This document shows, in pieces, positions 7,067-16,565 of a stretch of 64,000 nucleotides of DNA. Position 1 is the stretch's first letter. The number at the start of each line of letters is the position of its first letter. The position numbers were made by a program, and so were the translations under genes. The stretch comes from Alistipes sp. (GTDB lineage Bacteria; Bacteroidota; Bacteroidia; Bacteroidales; Rikenellaceae), in NCBI GenBank assembly GCA_017416915.1, contig JAFQAN010000012.1:1-64000 (forward strand), in the 5' to 3' direction. Below the pieces are notes generated by a model. The model had not been told where the DNA came from. It ran no database searches and worked only from the letters and a program-made list of their open reading frames with translations.

Positions 7067-8944
7067 ATGGCAGATACGCAATACAAATATCTCACTTCGA
7101 TAAACTCGCCCGCCGAGCTACGTCATCTCGACATCGACGCACTCACTGAGTATTGTGCGGAGCTACGCCACTTTATGGTGGAGTGCTGCGCCGTAAACCC
7201 TGGGCATCTTGGGTCGAGCCTTGGCGCTGTGGAGCTTACCGTGGCACTGCACTACGTCTATGCCACACCCGAAGACCGCATCGTATGGGATGTAGGTCAT
7301 CAGGCATACGCCCACAAGATTATCACGGGTCGCCGCGAGGCGTTCCACACTAACCGCACTTACGGTGGCATAAGCGGCTTCCCACGTATGGAGGAGAGTC
7401 CCTACGACAGCTTTGGTGCAGGACACTCGTCGGTGAGCATATCGGCAGCATTCGGCATGGCGAAGGCGTGTCAGATGCGCGGGACAAAGGAACACGTCAT
7501 AGCCGTCATCGGCGACGGCGCGATGACAGGAGGCCTCGCCTTCGAGGGGTTGAACAATGCTGGTGCCTCGCCTGCAACCGACATCCTCGTAGTACTCAAC
7601 GACAACGAGATGTCTATCGACAAGCCTACGGGAGCGCTCGACCGCTACTTGGTGCGTATGTCCACGTCGAAGTGGTACAACACCCTCAAACGTTCGCTGT
7701 GGCGTATGCTTGGCGTAGTGCCAGCACTGCACCGCTTCGTGCGCACGGCGGGCAATGCCGTAAAGCAGGGTTTGCTGCAAAACAGCAACCTCTTCGAGAG
7801 TCTCAACTTCCGATATTTCGGCCCCGTCGATGGACACAACATCGAGGAGCTTATACGCACACTCACCGCCCTCAAAGAGATAGGTGGACCAAAGCTACTA
7901 CACATCAAGACCCGTAAAGGTAAAGGTTATGCCCCCGCCGAGGCAGACCCCGCCACGTGGCACGCCCCAGGGCGCTTCGACGCCACATCGGGAGAGCGCA
8001 TACGTAGCACCTACCCCGCGGCACGCTACCAGGATGTCTTCGGCACAACGCTGCTCGACCTTGCACGTCGCGATGAACGCATCGTGGGCATCACGCCCGC
8101 AATGCCATCGGGCTGCTCGCTGAGTATCGTTATGCGCGAGATGCCCGAGCGTTGCTTCGATGTGGGCATCGCCGAGGGACACGCCGTAACATTCTCGGCT
8201 GGCTTGGCAGCAGGTGGTGCGCGCCCCTTCTGCAACATCTACTCGTCGTTTATGCAGCGCGCCTACGACAACCTTATCCACGACGTGGCGCTCCAAAATC
8301 TCCCTGTTGTACTCTGCCTCGACCGCAGTGGCATCGTGGGCGAGGATGGTGCTACGCACCACGGCGCCTTCGACCTCGCATACTTGGGTTGTGTACCCAA
8401 CCTCACAATAGCGGCACCTCGCAACGAGTGGCTACTCAGGCAGATGATGTTCACCGCCTCGACTGCCGACCACCCCACCGCCATACGCTATCCACGCGGC
8501 ATTGGCGAGGGTGTAGAGTGGCAGGACACCCCCTTCGAGCTGTTGGAGGAGGGACGCGGCGAGCAGCTACGCGACGGTAGCGACATCGCCATCATCGCCG
8601 TAGGCACAATGGCAAATGTGGCACTACGTGCTGCCGAGCGCAGCGAGCATAGCGTGGCGGTCTATGACCTACGCTATGTGAAGCCCTTGGACGAAGAGCT
8701 GCTTCTCGACGTGGGCAGACGCTTCAAGGCTGTCATCACCATTGAGGATGGCATCATCCGTGGCGGTGTGGGCGAGAGCGTAGCGGCACTGTTACAGAAG
8801 CACGACCTACACCCCAAGATGCGCCACTTGGGTATCAACGACCGCTTTGTAGAACACGGCAAGCCCGCTGAGCTATATGCCGAGTGTGGCTACGACGAGG
8901 AGGCTCTCCTTAGAGCAATAACCGAAATAACAAACAACCGATAA
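7067..8944 (+). CDS. dxs: 1-deoxy-D-xylulose-5-phosphate synthase
   Basis: Condenses pyruvate and glyceraldehyde 3-phosphate to DXP, the first step of the MEP isoprenoid pathway; needs thiamine diphosphate and magnesium. Full length at 625 residues. Visible motifs: GHLGSSLGAVELTVALHYV near residue 45, the thiamine-binding GDGAMTGGLAFEGLNNAG, and the second-domain DRSGIVGEDGATHHG. Its own -7 box lies upstream. The CotH-like lipoprotein gene begins 4 bp after its stop, so dxs probably leads an operon with surface-protein genes. The polyprenyl synthase at 57.2 kb and uppP at 63.8 kb are later users of this pathway. Confidence 0.97.
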   Translation: MADTQYKYLTSINSPAELRHLDIDALTEYCAELRHFMVECCAVNPGHLGSSLGAVELTVALHYVYATPEDRIVWDVGHQAYAHKIITGRREAFHTNRTYGGISGFPRMEESPYDSFGAGHSSVSISAAFGMAKACQMRGTKEHVIAVIGDGAMTGGLAFEGLNNAGASPATDILVVLNDNEMSIDKPTGALDRYLVRMSTSKWYNTLKRSLWRMLGVVPALHRFVRTAGNAVKQGLLQNSNLFESLNFRYFGPVDGHNIEELIRTLTALKEIGGPKLLHIKTRKGKGYAPAEADPATWHAPGRFDATSGERIRSTYPAARYQDVFGTTLLDLARRDERIVGITPAMPSGCSLSIVMREMPERCFDVGIAEGHAVTFSAGLAAGGARPFCNIYSSFMQRAYDNLIHDVALQNLPVVLCLDRSGIVGEDGATHHGAFDLAYLGCVPNLTIAAPRNEWLLRQMMFTASTADHPTAIRYPRGIGEGVEWQDTPFELLEEGRGEQLRDGSDIAIIAVGTMANVALRAAERSEHSVAVYDLRYVKPLDEELLLDVGRRFKAVITIEDGIIRGGVGESVAALLQKHDLHPKMRHLGINDRFVEHGKPAELYAECGYDEEALLRAITEITNNR

Positions 8945-8948
8945 CCCA

Positions 8949-10511
8949 ATGAGAAAACTGACCAACATCCTGGCTATCTTGATATTGTCGCTCTCGTTTT
9001 TAACGAGCTGCACCGAGGAGCCACCAACATATCGTGTTCCGCAGATTGAGAACGATGACGATAAGGATGACAATAAGGAGAACAACGAGCCTGAAAACCC
9101 CGAAGAGCCAGAAGAGCCAGAAAACCCCGAGGAGCCCGAAAATCCCGAGACACCCGACGACCCCACAAACTCCGACTACCCCGACACGAGCTGGGCTGCG
9201 GGCGAGTTGGACTGGGTATTCGATATGGAGGCGTTGCCCGAGATTCGCGTTGAGGTGCCTTTGGCACAGTGGAATGCTCTGCTTGCGGAGTATGACCGCG
9301 ACAGCAACACCAACGCCTATGTTCACTGCGACGTAGAGTTCAAGTCGAAGGGCGAGACACACACCTTTGCCGACGCGGGTCTTCGTCTGCGCGGCAACAC
9401 CTCGCGCCGCCGTCCCGAGGGCAACGGTGGCGAGATGCACCGCAAGGATGACACCGACTGGCGCCACTGCCACTTTATGCTCAACCTGCATAAGTATCAG
9501 AAGGACGACGCCCACGAGCTGCACAATATGCGCAAGCTACACCTCAAATGGTTCAAGGATGACAGTGCCTACTGCCGTGAGCTATACTGCTACGACCTCT
9601 TCCGCCGCTTCGGCATCTGGACAGGCGTATATAGCTCGTATTGTCGCCTCTGGATACACGTTGAGGGCGATACCAAGCCCGCCTACTATGGCGTATATGA
9701 GCTTATCGAGCCTATCGACGACCACTACGTAAAGAAGCGCAAGGAGCTGTTTGGCGACCATAAGCACAACCTCTGGAAGTGTCGCTGGGGTGCTACGCTC
9801 AACTACAACGACATCTACAACTCGTGGATGGGCTACGACGACGATACGAATAATGCCTATACCTACGAGTTGAAGAGCAACACCGAGAACTATAACGCTG
9901 CACGTGAGCAGCTTATCGAGTTCACGCGCAACGTAACGCAGCGTACTGGTCAGGACTTCCACGACTGGATAGCCTCGGTATGCGACGTACGTCTGCTGCT
10001 GCGCACCTATGCCGTGAACGTGGCTGTGGGTATGTGGGACGACTACTGGAACAACTCCAACAACTTCTACATCTACTTCAACTCGACGGATAAGAACAAC
10101 TACCAATTCTTCTTCATACCGTTCGACTACGACAACACGCTCGGCACATCGCATAACTGCGGTGTTCAGGGCGACTCGGGAACACACTCGCCGCTCAACT
10201 GGGGCGACACGGGACGCTGCCCGCTGATTGGTAAGATTTTGCAGTACGACGACTACCGCGCCATATATATCGAGGCACTCCACGAGCTATGCTCCGAAGA
10301 GAACGACCTCTTCTACTATCAGGCGTCGATAAATCGTATCAACAAGTGGCACAGGCTTATACGCAACTATGTGGTGAACGACACCGACGAAGATTGCGAG
10401 ATTAAGGACCGCCCTGCGGGCTGGGGCAACAACTACAACTACCGACTGCTCGACAACTCATCGTCGGTAAACTTCTTCCGTGTAAAGGCGGCGTCGATAC
10501 CCTCGAAATAG
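8949..10511 (+). CDS. CotH-kinase family lipoprotein
   Basis: Predicted surface or periplasmic lipoprotein of 520 residues: signal peptide with lipobox FLTSC (Cys21), then a very acidic Glu/Pro/Asn/Asp linker to about residue 80, then a CotH-type domain. CotH proteins have an atypical protein-kinase fold that phosphorylates spore-coat proteins in Bacillus. Matching features are LRLRGNTSRRRP, the NMRKLHLKW strand, YYGVYELIEPIDDHYVKK and FFIPFDYDNTLG, the last corresponding to the metal-binding aspartate region. The target here is unknown. It starts 4 bp after dxs and is followed 47 bp later by an LTA-synthase-like gene, an arrangement suggesting cotranscription. Confidence 0.85.
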   Translation: MRKLTNILAILILSLSFLTSCTEEPPTYRVPQIENDDDKDDNKENNEPENPEEPEEPENPEEPENPETPDDPTNSDYPDTSWAAGELDWVFDMEALPEIRVEVPLAQWNALLAEYDRDSNTNAYVHCDVEFKSKGETHTFADAGLRLRGNTSRRRPEGNGGEMHRKDDTDWRHCHFMLNLHKYQKDDAHELHNMRKLHLKWFKDDSAYCRELYCYDLFRRFGIWTGVYSSYCRLWIHVEGDTKPAYYGVYELIEPIDDHYVKKRKELFGDHKHNLWKCRWGATLNYNDIYNSWMGYDDDTNNAYTYELKSNTENYNAAREQLIEFTRNVTQRTGQDFHDWIASVCDVRLLLRTYAVNVAVGMWDDYWNNSNNFYIYFNSTDKNNYQFFFIPFDYDNTLGTSHNCGVQGDSGTHSPLNWGDTGRCPLIGKILQYDDYRAIYIEALHELCSEENDLFYYQASINRINKWHRLIRNYVVNDTDEDCEIKDRPAGWGNNYNYRLLDNSSSVNFFRVKAASIPSK

Positions 10512-10558
10512 GGCTACGGCAAGGTATGCGACGCACGTAGAGGCAGCTATTAGTGAGT

Positions 10559-12586
10559 ATGGATAGGATGTGGCGACATATCAAAATGGCGAGTAGCAAG
10601 GCGAGGGCGTTTCTGCCCCACCTTCTCCACACACGCCTACTTATCACCACGTGGCGCGTGGTGATGCTCTATGCCGCTATCATCATCTGCCAAGTACTCA
10701 ACTACGCCTACAATGCCAACATCTATGGAGAGATAGCCCTCGCGGAGGTGTGGATGCTCTTTAAGGGGTCTATCTATTTCGGCAACCTCTCGGTGGTATA
10801 TAGCGTCGGACTTTTTCTCTTGCTCTCGATTATACCCGTCACGGATAGAATATGGCACAGCCGCGCATACCGCTACACACTCTTTGCGTGCTACATCCTC
10901 CCCGTTGCCCTCGTTCTGCTGGCATCAAATATGGGCGACATCGTCTATTACCACTACACGCATAAGCGCTGCACCGCCGAGGAGATATTCTTCGTCGATA
11001 ACTCCAACACGTTGCCACTTATGGCGGAGTTTATGTGGGAGAATTGGTACTTGGTACTCGCCTACCTCGCCCTTATCGGGCTTATCGTGTGGGGCTACCG
11101 CCTCAACTTCCGCACTAAGTATCCGACCTGCGCAACCCTAAGCGGCAAAGAGCCTTCACGCCGCCGTCGCTATACGAGCATCACACTGCAACACCTACTC
11201 TTTGTGCTACTGGTGCTAAGCTACGGCATAGGCAGTGTGCGCGGTGGTTATACTCTGCTGTCGCGCGCCCCATATATGACACACGCGATGTACTATACAA
11301 CATCGCCCTCGAAGGCAAACCTCATCCTTAGCAACCCCTTCTGCATCGTGCGCACGATACGCGGACACGTCGATAAGCGCAACTACTACGACACCGAGAC
11401 CTTAGCGAGGATATACTCGCCGCTACACTACCCCGAGCGCTACCATAGCGATAGGTTTGGTATGTTGGAGGGCTACAACGTCGTGGTGTTTATCTTGGAG
11501 AGCTTCTCTGCCGAACACTCGGCCTACCTTATGCCCGACATACACGACAACGGCGGCTATACGCCTCACTTAGACGAGCTTATGCGCAACGGTATGGCAT
11601 TCGAGAAGTGTTTTTCAAATGGTGCTACGTCGCGTGGCGCACCTCCCGCGATATGGAGTTCGATACCTTCGTACGATGTGATATTTATGCGTATGCACGA
11701 GTCTATCGCCGAGGGGACGTCTATGCCACAGCTTCTCGCCGACAAGGGCTATACCACCGCTTTCTTCTGTGGCTCGGAGCATAACTCTATGGGCTTCGGC
11801 TCATACGCCCACATCGCAGGCATCGACAAGCTGTATAGTATGGAGGAGTATGCCGAAAAATACTCTATGGATGACTACGACGGTAAGTGGGGCATCTGGG
11901 ACGAACCCTTCCTAAACTATATGGGCGAGGAGCTGTCCACCTTCTCGGAGCCATTCTTCGCCAGCGTCTTTACCATCACCTCGCACCACCCCTTCAACGT
12001 CCCCGAGGAGGTCGAGGATGAGCTACCTAAGGGTACTACGCTTGCACACCGCCCCGTGGCATATACCGACCGTGCGATAGGGCGCTTTATGGAGCGCTTC
12101 AAGGATGAGGAGTGGTTCAACCGCACACTCTTCGTCTTTATTGGCGACCACGTGTCGAGTGAGCGTATTTTGAAGCGCACCAACTACACCCCTGGACGCT
12201 TCCACGTCTTGGGAGCGATGTTCACGCCCGACGGCAGCCTCAACGGGGAGTACCCGCACGTCTTCTCGCAGGTGGATGTTATGCCCACGGTGTTGGGTCT
12301 GTTGGGCAACGACACGCCCTACTTCGCCATAGGTCGCGACATCTTTAATGAGCCAGAGCGCAAGCCCTTCACGCTGATATATACAGGTTTCACATACTCG
12401 GGCGTGTGCGACGACTATGTATTGGAGTTCGACGGCGAAGAGGTTGTGGGTGCCTACCGCTACGATGACATCCTGCAACAGCACGACATCCGCACGGAGG
12501 TAGATGCCGAGGCGACCGACAGCCTTATCCGCGCAGTGTTGCAGCAATACTCGACGCACGTCAATAGTATGGACTACATTCCATAA
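10559..12586 (+). CDS. LTA-synthase-like membrane phosphotransferase/sulfatase (paralog 1)
   Basis: Inner-membrane enzyme of the alkaline phosphatase superfamily. About five N-terminal membrane segments (residues 25-225) precede a periplasmic catalytic domain. Metal and catalytic features are visible: NVVVFILESFSAEHS (metal-binding Glu), FSNGATSRGAPP (likely Thr nucleophile), and FVFIGDHVSSE (Asp-His pair). Relatives are lipoteichoic acid synthases and phosphoethanolamine or phosphoglycerol transferases. Bacteroidales have no lipoteichoic acid, so the acceptor is probably a lipid, glycan or protein. A GTG at 10553 would add two residues; I prefer the ATG. A second paralog lies at 19403. Confidence 0.85.
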   Translation: MDRMWRHIKMASSKARAFLPHLLHTRLLITTWRVVMLYAAIIICQVLNYAYNANIYGEIALAEVWMLFKGSIYFGNLSVVYSVGLFLLLSIIPVTDRIWHSRAYRYTLFACYILPVALVLLASNMGDIVYYHYTHKRCTAEEIFFVDNSNTLPLMAEFMWENWYLVLAYLALIGLIVWGYRLNFRTKYPTCATLSGKEPSRRRRYTSITLQHLLFVLLVLSYGIGSVRGGYTLLSRAPYMTHAMYYTTSPSKANLILSNPFCIVRTIRGHVDKRNYYDTETLARIYSPLHYPERYHSDRFGMLEGYNVVVFILESFSAEHSAYLMPDIHDNGGYTPHLDELMRNGMAFEKCFSNGATSRGAPPAIWSSIPSYDVIFMRMHESIAEGTSMPQLLADKGYTTAFFCGSEHNSMGFGSYAHIAGIDKLYSMEEYAEKYSMDDYDGKWGIWDEPFLNYMGEELSTFSEPFFASVFTITSHHPFNVPEEVEDELPKGTTLAHRPVAYTDRAIGRFMERFKDEEWFNRTLFVFIGDHVSSERILKRTNYTPGRFHVLGAMFTPDGSLNGEYPHVFSQVDVMPTVLGLLGNDTPYFAIGRDIFNEPERKPFTLIYTGFTYSGVCDDYVLEFDGEEVVGAYRYDDILQQHDIRTEVDAEATDSLIRAVLQQYSTHVNSMDYIP

Positions 12587-12636
12587 GAGAGGTCATCGCC
12601 GAACGACTCAGCGAAAGTTACCCACTACACGCTCTG

Positions 12637-13014
12637 CTACCGCTCTAACTCTCCTCGCCAAGACAAGATGCCGTCGGAGAGTTCCGTAACCTCCAAACCG
12701 CAGCTTACCATATACTCGGCAGCCATCTTGCTTCGGCGGCCACTACGACAATATACCGCTACGGGGCGTCCCTTGTCTAACTCGGCAACCTTGCGGTTGA
12801 AATCCTCGCCATTGACGTCGATGTTCACCGCGCCAGGGATGTGTCCCCCGCTGAACTCCGCTGGCGTTCGTGCGTCGATAATCTGCACGTGTTCGTCCTT
12901 GATAACCTCGGCAAAGCGCGCTGCATCTACCGAGTCAAAACCATTAACTGCCTTTGAACCATTACATCCAACCATCATTATTGTAGCTAATAGAATATAC
13001 AAAATTGTCTTCAT
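12637..13014 (-). CDS. Rhodanese-domain lipoprotein
   Basis: 125 residues: signal peptide with lipobox MMVGC (Cys17), then one rhodanese domain. The active-site loop is CRSGRRS with catalytic Cys89, preceded by the usual IIDARTPAEFSGGHIPGAVN. Rhodaneses carry sulfane sulfur on that Cys; periplasmic single-domain lipoprotein forms are common in Bacteroidales, with unclear substrates. It converges with the LTA-synthase-like gene (50 bp between stops) and has a textbook two-box promoter upstream, so it is probably monocistronic. Confidence 0.9.
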   Translation of the reverse strand: MKTILYILLATIMMVGCNGSKAVNGFDSVDAARFAEVIKDEHVQIIDARTPAEFSGGHIPGAVNIDVNGEDFNRKVAELDKGRPVAVYCRSGRRSKMAAEYMVSCGLEVTELSDGILSWRGELER

Positions 13015-13044
13015 AGTTTTATCTTATACTGGTTTTACCCACTA

Positions 13045-13076
13045 CAAAGATAACACCTCGCTATTGGTTTAGCAAA
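13045..13076 (-). promoter_or_regulatory. Two-box Bacteroidetes promoter of the rhodanese gene
   Basis: On the minus strand TTTG (13076-13073), a 20-bp spacer, then TATCTTTG (13052-13045). Transcription should start near 13040, leaving a ~25-nt leader to the ATG at 13014. Confidence 0.85.
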
Positions 13077-13154
13077 TTTTATAAGTGGAATTTATATCGG
13101 AAGTTTTTATGTCTTTATTTGAATATCTTATAGTAGATTGTGTGGCTTGTTCTA

Positions 13155-13188
13155 CTAAAAAAAATAGAGAGTGACCGAAGCCACTCTC
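13155..13188 (-). terminator. Terminator of the 13212-15260 lipoprotein gene
   Basis: GAGAGTG and CACTCTC (13167-13188) form a 7-bp stem. Reading on the minus strand it is followed by a T-rich tract (plus-strand A8 at about 13157-13164), as in a rho-independent terminator. Confidence 0.8.
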
Positions 13189-13211
13189 ATTTGCGTTTAT
13201 GTAGGTCTTGC

Positions 13212-15260
13212 CTATCGCTTAATACTCTTTAATGTAGCTGCCTTTGCAGGTTTTGCTGCAGGGTTAGCCGCAATAAACTCTTCGGCAGGCGATACTCCAT
13301 CGGCGGTAAGTGTTACTACCGTGATGAAGCCTGGACCATAGCTCTCCTCGCTATCCTTAGCAATGCCGAGGAATGTGTATGGAGTATCATACGACAGAAC
13401 GGCAATACCACTCTCTCTGTTCTCAGAAACATAATCAGAACCCCACTCCCAGCCATAGGTGATAAGCTCGGCATAGATATCATCGTCGGTACATCCCCAC
13501 TCTGTGAAGTCGCCATCATAGAAGCCTGTGTACCAAGCTGCAGCCGAATCATTTGGCTTTACAGTATAGGGCAATACAGCGTGGCCCTTGCAATTTAAGA
13601 AGCGTGCTGGGTCTAACTCTGCAAGTGCGGAGCCATCGTAATAGTTGCCAAACTCAATGGTGACTGCAGCATCACTAACGACCTTATCCAAGGTGCGGAA
13701 AGGCTCGCTTACAAAGCCCTTCTCGGATGCCAGCTCGCCTGTCTCCATATCCACAGCAATAGCATAGGCAACATATTCGGTTGCGGGGTCAAGCTGGTTA
13801 TAGAAGTTCTTCTCTTTACCCAACGATGCACCAAGGTCATATAGATACTCGGCACGTGAACACTCAAACCACTCAGCACCATAGTCTATCTCCGAATTAG
13901 CAAGATATGCCACGCAAGCATCTGTTGTGCCATACTCATCAACAAGCAAATCGAAGTTCTCAGCCTCGGTATAGAATGTAAAGTAGTAAGCACCAACAGA
14001 TGGAGTAGTGGTTACATTTGCAGAGTTATGCGTAATGTCGCTAACTTCAAATGTTACAACCAAATCATCGGGATTGCCCACTGCATCAGTAGTAGTGAAG
14101 TGGGTAATATGAGGTGCTGTTGTAGGTGCGCCATCGTATCCGAAACATACAACAATATAGTCGGTATTGGGCTGCAAACCGCTTATGCTATTGAGTGACA
14201 TAGGACCTCGCTTTAACGCATTCTCAATATCCTCCCAGGCTGTAATATCATCAACGATAGACTCTACAAAAGCCTCTTCCGACTCACTCCACTCAAGCGA
14301 AGATGCGTATTGTACAGAGCAGATGTATGTGTCGTCATTATTTGATGGTGTTACACTACCCTCGATATGGTCATAATCAATCTTGGTGATATCCACCTCA
14401 AATGTTAAATCTGCAACCCCGGCAGCGATAGTCTCAAACTCAACTACTGTAGCTAAGCTATTAGCAACAAATCGCTCATCGATGCCAATGGCGTATGCCA
14501 TATACTTTGTACCAGCCTTGAGATCCTCTACCGATAACGACTTAGCGCCGACATAACCAAGGTTAGCTACCATCTGGTCAGCAGTAGCACCTAAACCATA
14601 GTAGTAGTTACGCAGCTTATTGAGGTGTGCGACAAATGCAGACTCATCGCCACCATAATTCTGATATTCTTCGAGGCTAAAGACATTTACAAAATAGAAG
14701 GCTTTATCGTTGTCTGGTGTTATAGTAACTGTGGCGGTGTCGTAACCAATATCCGTTACTTCAATCTCAAAGTTTAGCTCTGTAAGCTCTGTGCTTAGGG
14801 TTGTAAATGTCTGCTTGTAGAGCGATGTCGTAACAATGCCATTATTTGATAAACCGAAGGCATATACGATATATTCTGTCTCTGGGTCGAGCATGTCCTG
14901 AGTATCGCTAATTGCGCCCTTTTTAAGGACTCCTTTGAGGTATTCGCTAAGGTCTACGCCTGCCTCATAAGCAGCATTGTTTAACCACAAAAGGTCATCG
15001 CTGATGTAGGCCTCGTCATCCTCGAACTCATCGAAATACTCTTTTGTTGTCATCATGGCAAAGTAGGTCATCTCCTCATCTTCGGGGGTGATGGTAAACT
15101 CTACTGAGGTATCCGTTACATTCTTAACCTCAATAACGAAGTCGGGTTGGTCCACCGGGTCAATAGGTGTAGGGGGAACGTCGGGTGTCTCTTTACAGCC
15201 AACGAACGCTAATGCAAGCGTTAGCAAAATACCATAAAAAAAGTTCGCTTTCATTTTCAT
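13212..15260 (-). CDS. Lipoprotein with five tandem FN3-like beta-sandwich repeats
   Basis: 682 residues. Lipobox FVGC puts the lipidated Cys at 22, followed by a Pro-rich spacer. At least four related modules of about 115-125 residues begin near 40, 162, 284 and 400, each with a start like FEIEVTDIGYDTATVTITP, a middle YxxxF/YxxE insertion and an end like LxPxTEYIVYAFG; a fifth, more divergent module starts near 530. This resembles Bacteroidales surface adhesin-type repeat lipoproteins. The C-terminus is Ala/Lys-rich (AKPAKAATLKSIKR). No enzymatic motif is seen. It has its own distant promoter and terminator, so it is a single-gene unit with an unusually long leader. Confidence 0.75.
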   Translation of the reverse strand: MKMKANFFYGILLTLALAFVGCKETPDVPPTPIDPVDQPDFVIEVKNVTDTSVEFTITPEDEEMTYFAMMTTKEYFDEFEDDEAYISDDLLWLNNAAYEAGVDLSEYLKGVLKKGAISDTQDMLDPETEYIVYAFGLSNNGIVTTSLYKQTFTTLSTELTELNFEIEVTDIGYDTATVTITPDNDKAFYFVNVFSLEEYQNYGGDESAFVAHLNKLRNYYYGLGATADQMVANLGYVGAKSLSVEDLKAGTKYMAYAIGIDERFVANSLATVVEFETIAAGVADLTFEVDITKIDYDHIEGSVTPSNNDDTYICSVQYASSLEWSESEEAFVESIVDDITAWEDIENALKRGPMSLNSISGLQPNTDYIVVCFGYDGAPTTAPHITHFTTTDAVGNPDDLVVTFEVSDITHNSANVTTTPSVGAYYFTFYTEAENFDLLVDEYGTTDACVAYLANSEIDYGAEWFECSRAEYLYDLGASLGKEKNFYNQLDPATEYVAYAIAVDMETGELASEKGFVSEPFRTLDKVVSDAAVTIEFGNYYDGSALAELDPARFLNCKGHAVLPYTVKPNDSAAAWYTGFYDGDFTEWGCTDDDIYAELITYGWEWGSDYVSENRESGIAVLSYDTPYTFLGIAKDSEESYGPGFITVVTLTADGVSPAEEFIAANPAAKPAKAATLKSIKR

Positions 15261-15546
15261 GGGGGATAAAAATTAATAGTTAATAAATATTTGTAAAGTT
15301 GTTGCTTTCAATTGTAGATTGAAGGGTATAATCAACTACTTTGTCAAGTAGTAGCCTTAGTGCATGTTATGTCTTTGTCATCATATCTATTGTAGTTTTA
15401 GGGGGATTAATGTATAATCTAGCAAAATAAACAAATTATTCCTAATTAACAATAGTTTGTCTGACTATGATTTCTATAAATTAAACTTATCATCAGAGGG
15501 TACCAGAACCTCATTAGTGGCTAACCCTAATGTGTAATTTCAGTAT

Positions 15547-15578
15547 CAAAGTTATAGGTTTTTCCTTAGCTTTCCAAA
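15547..15578 (-). promoter_or_regulatory. Two-box promoter far upstream of the repeat lipoprotein gene
   Basis: Minus strand TTTG (15578-15575), 20-bp spacer, TAACTTTG (15554-15547). It matches both boxes and the spacing. If it drives the gene starting at 15260, the leader is about 280 nt long. No better element is seen closer. Confidence 0.65.
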
Positions 15579-15977
15579 TAATTAAGCGGTAAAATTTGAA
15601 TTAAATCGCGAGGGGGGGGGTAATCGCTGATATACAGATACTTACACGAATATACGTATTCACTCTATCCCAATTGCGAAAGTCTATTCCGCACCTAGAC
15701 GACAATATCGTATTTCTCCCTATATTTTATATTTATATATGTAACATTTCGCAAAACGCCACTATATCCGTAGTCACGAATGGCTGACTAATTTCGGGGA
15801 TTCCTAAAAGCGCAGGAGAGAAAGCAAAATAACGATATTGTTATGCATACATGTGGCTGCCATAGGCTATGCGATAATCGCGTTTATCAAATATGGCGTA
15901 CAAAGTTTAGTTTATCCCATTGGCCATATACCCAAAACGGACTAAACTTATTTTGGCGTTGGCAACACTCAAAAAAG

Positions 15978-16022
15978 ATGCTGGCGGAAAAGAGAGATAC
16001 ATTTCTCTTTTTTCGCCAGCAT
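15978..16022. terminator. Long stable hairpin in the non-coding region
   Basis: ATGCTGGCG plus AAAAGAGA pair with TCTCTTTT and CGCCAGCAT around a short loop, giving about 17 pairs with two extra bases on one side. No adjoining gene is recognised, so it may be an orphan terminator or a structured RNA. Confidence 0.5.
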
Positions 16023-16062
16023 TTATCTTAAAAGTTCAAAAGAATACACCCCACCTCGATTT

Positions 16063-16134
16063 TGGGTGCAAAAAAGGGTGTAAATCTCGTAACTACTTGA
16101 TTTACACCCTTTGTTGCGGGGAGAGGGAGGGATT
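16063..16134 (-). repeat. tRNA-Ser 3'-end remnant A with terminator-like hairpin
   Basis: 16116-16134 repeats the last bases of tRNA-Ser (GGAGAGGGAGGGATT identical) and then diverges at the T-loop. Directly downstream on the minus strand is the stem GGGTGTAAATC/GATTTACACCC followed by T6. The arrangement mimics the end of a tRNA gene and fits an old attachment site. Confidence 0.6.
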
Positions 16135-16269
16135 GACATCGCTTCGCTCGTCTTTCCCTTTACTCCTTAACTTGCAAGCAGAAAAATAGCACGAGTATCG
16201 GCAGAGCCGAGACTTACTTTTATTTGACAAACGGCCACTGGTAAATTTATTTACCGATGACCGTTTGAC

Positions 16270-16337
16270 AAAAAAAGACTCGCAAAATGCGAGTCGTGCT
16301 ATTTTTCCGCTTGATGCGGAGAGAGAGGGATTCGAAC
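16270..16337 (-). repeat. tRNA-Ser 3'-end remnant B with terminator hairpin
   Basis: 16316-16337 matches the tRNA-Ser 3' end at 16565-16586 in 21 of 22 positions, including acceptor and T-arm, then diverges. On the minus strand it is followed by GACTCGC/GCGAGTC (16277-16295) and a T7 run, a good terminator. Confidence 0.65.
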
Positions 16338-16517
16338 GACGAAGTCGAAGAGCCGATACCATATAGCGCAGGGCATAATGCCCGAGCAATAAACATCATC
16401 ATATCGACTCAACCCCCGCATAAGTGAGCAATACTCTCTCAACAGTGGATGCAGAGCTATCGCCTACGGCGGTTTGTTTTTGGGGTGTGTGCGGTGGCTT
16501 GCCAACAGCAACACACC

Positions 16518-16548
16518 ATAAAAACAAAACAGACGACCTAAGTCGTCT
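16518..16548 (-). terminator. Terminator of tRNA-Ser
   Basis: AGACGAC/GTCGTCT stem (16531-16548), loop of four, followed on the minus strand by GTTTTGTTTTT. Confidence 0.8.
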
Positions 16549-16565
16549 GCTCTGCATCAAATCAG

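Larger units (their letters stand above)
15261..16565. other. Non-coding region between the repeat lipoprotein and tRNA-Ser
   Basis: About 1.3 kb with no gene I accept. It holds the leader and promoter of the minus-strand lipoprotein gene, a G9 run at 15612-15620, a 9-bp inverted repeat AAGTTTAGT/ACTAAACTT at about 15903-15950, a strong hairpin at 15978-16022, and two broken tRNA-Ser 3' ends each followed on the minus strand by a terminator-like hairpin. Confidence 0.7.

Noticed and set aside
15612..15620. G9 run as a phase-variation switch
   Set aside because: It lies about 35 bp upstream of the -33 box, not inside a gene or promoter spacer; without read-length evidence the claim is too weak.
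15843..16189. Two plus-strand open frames of 62 and 89 codons
   Set aside because: They run across the strong hairpin at 15978-16022 and a tRNA fragment and lack a promoter or recognisable domain.
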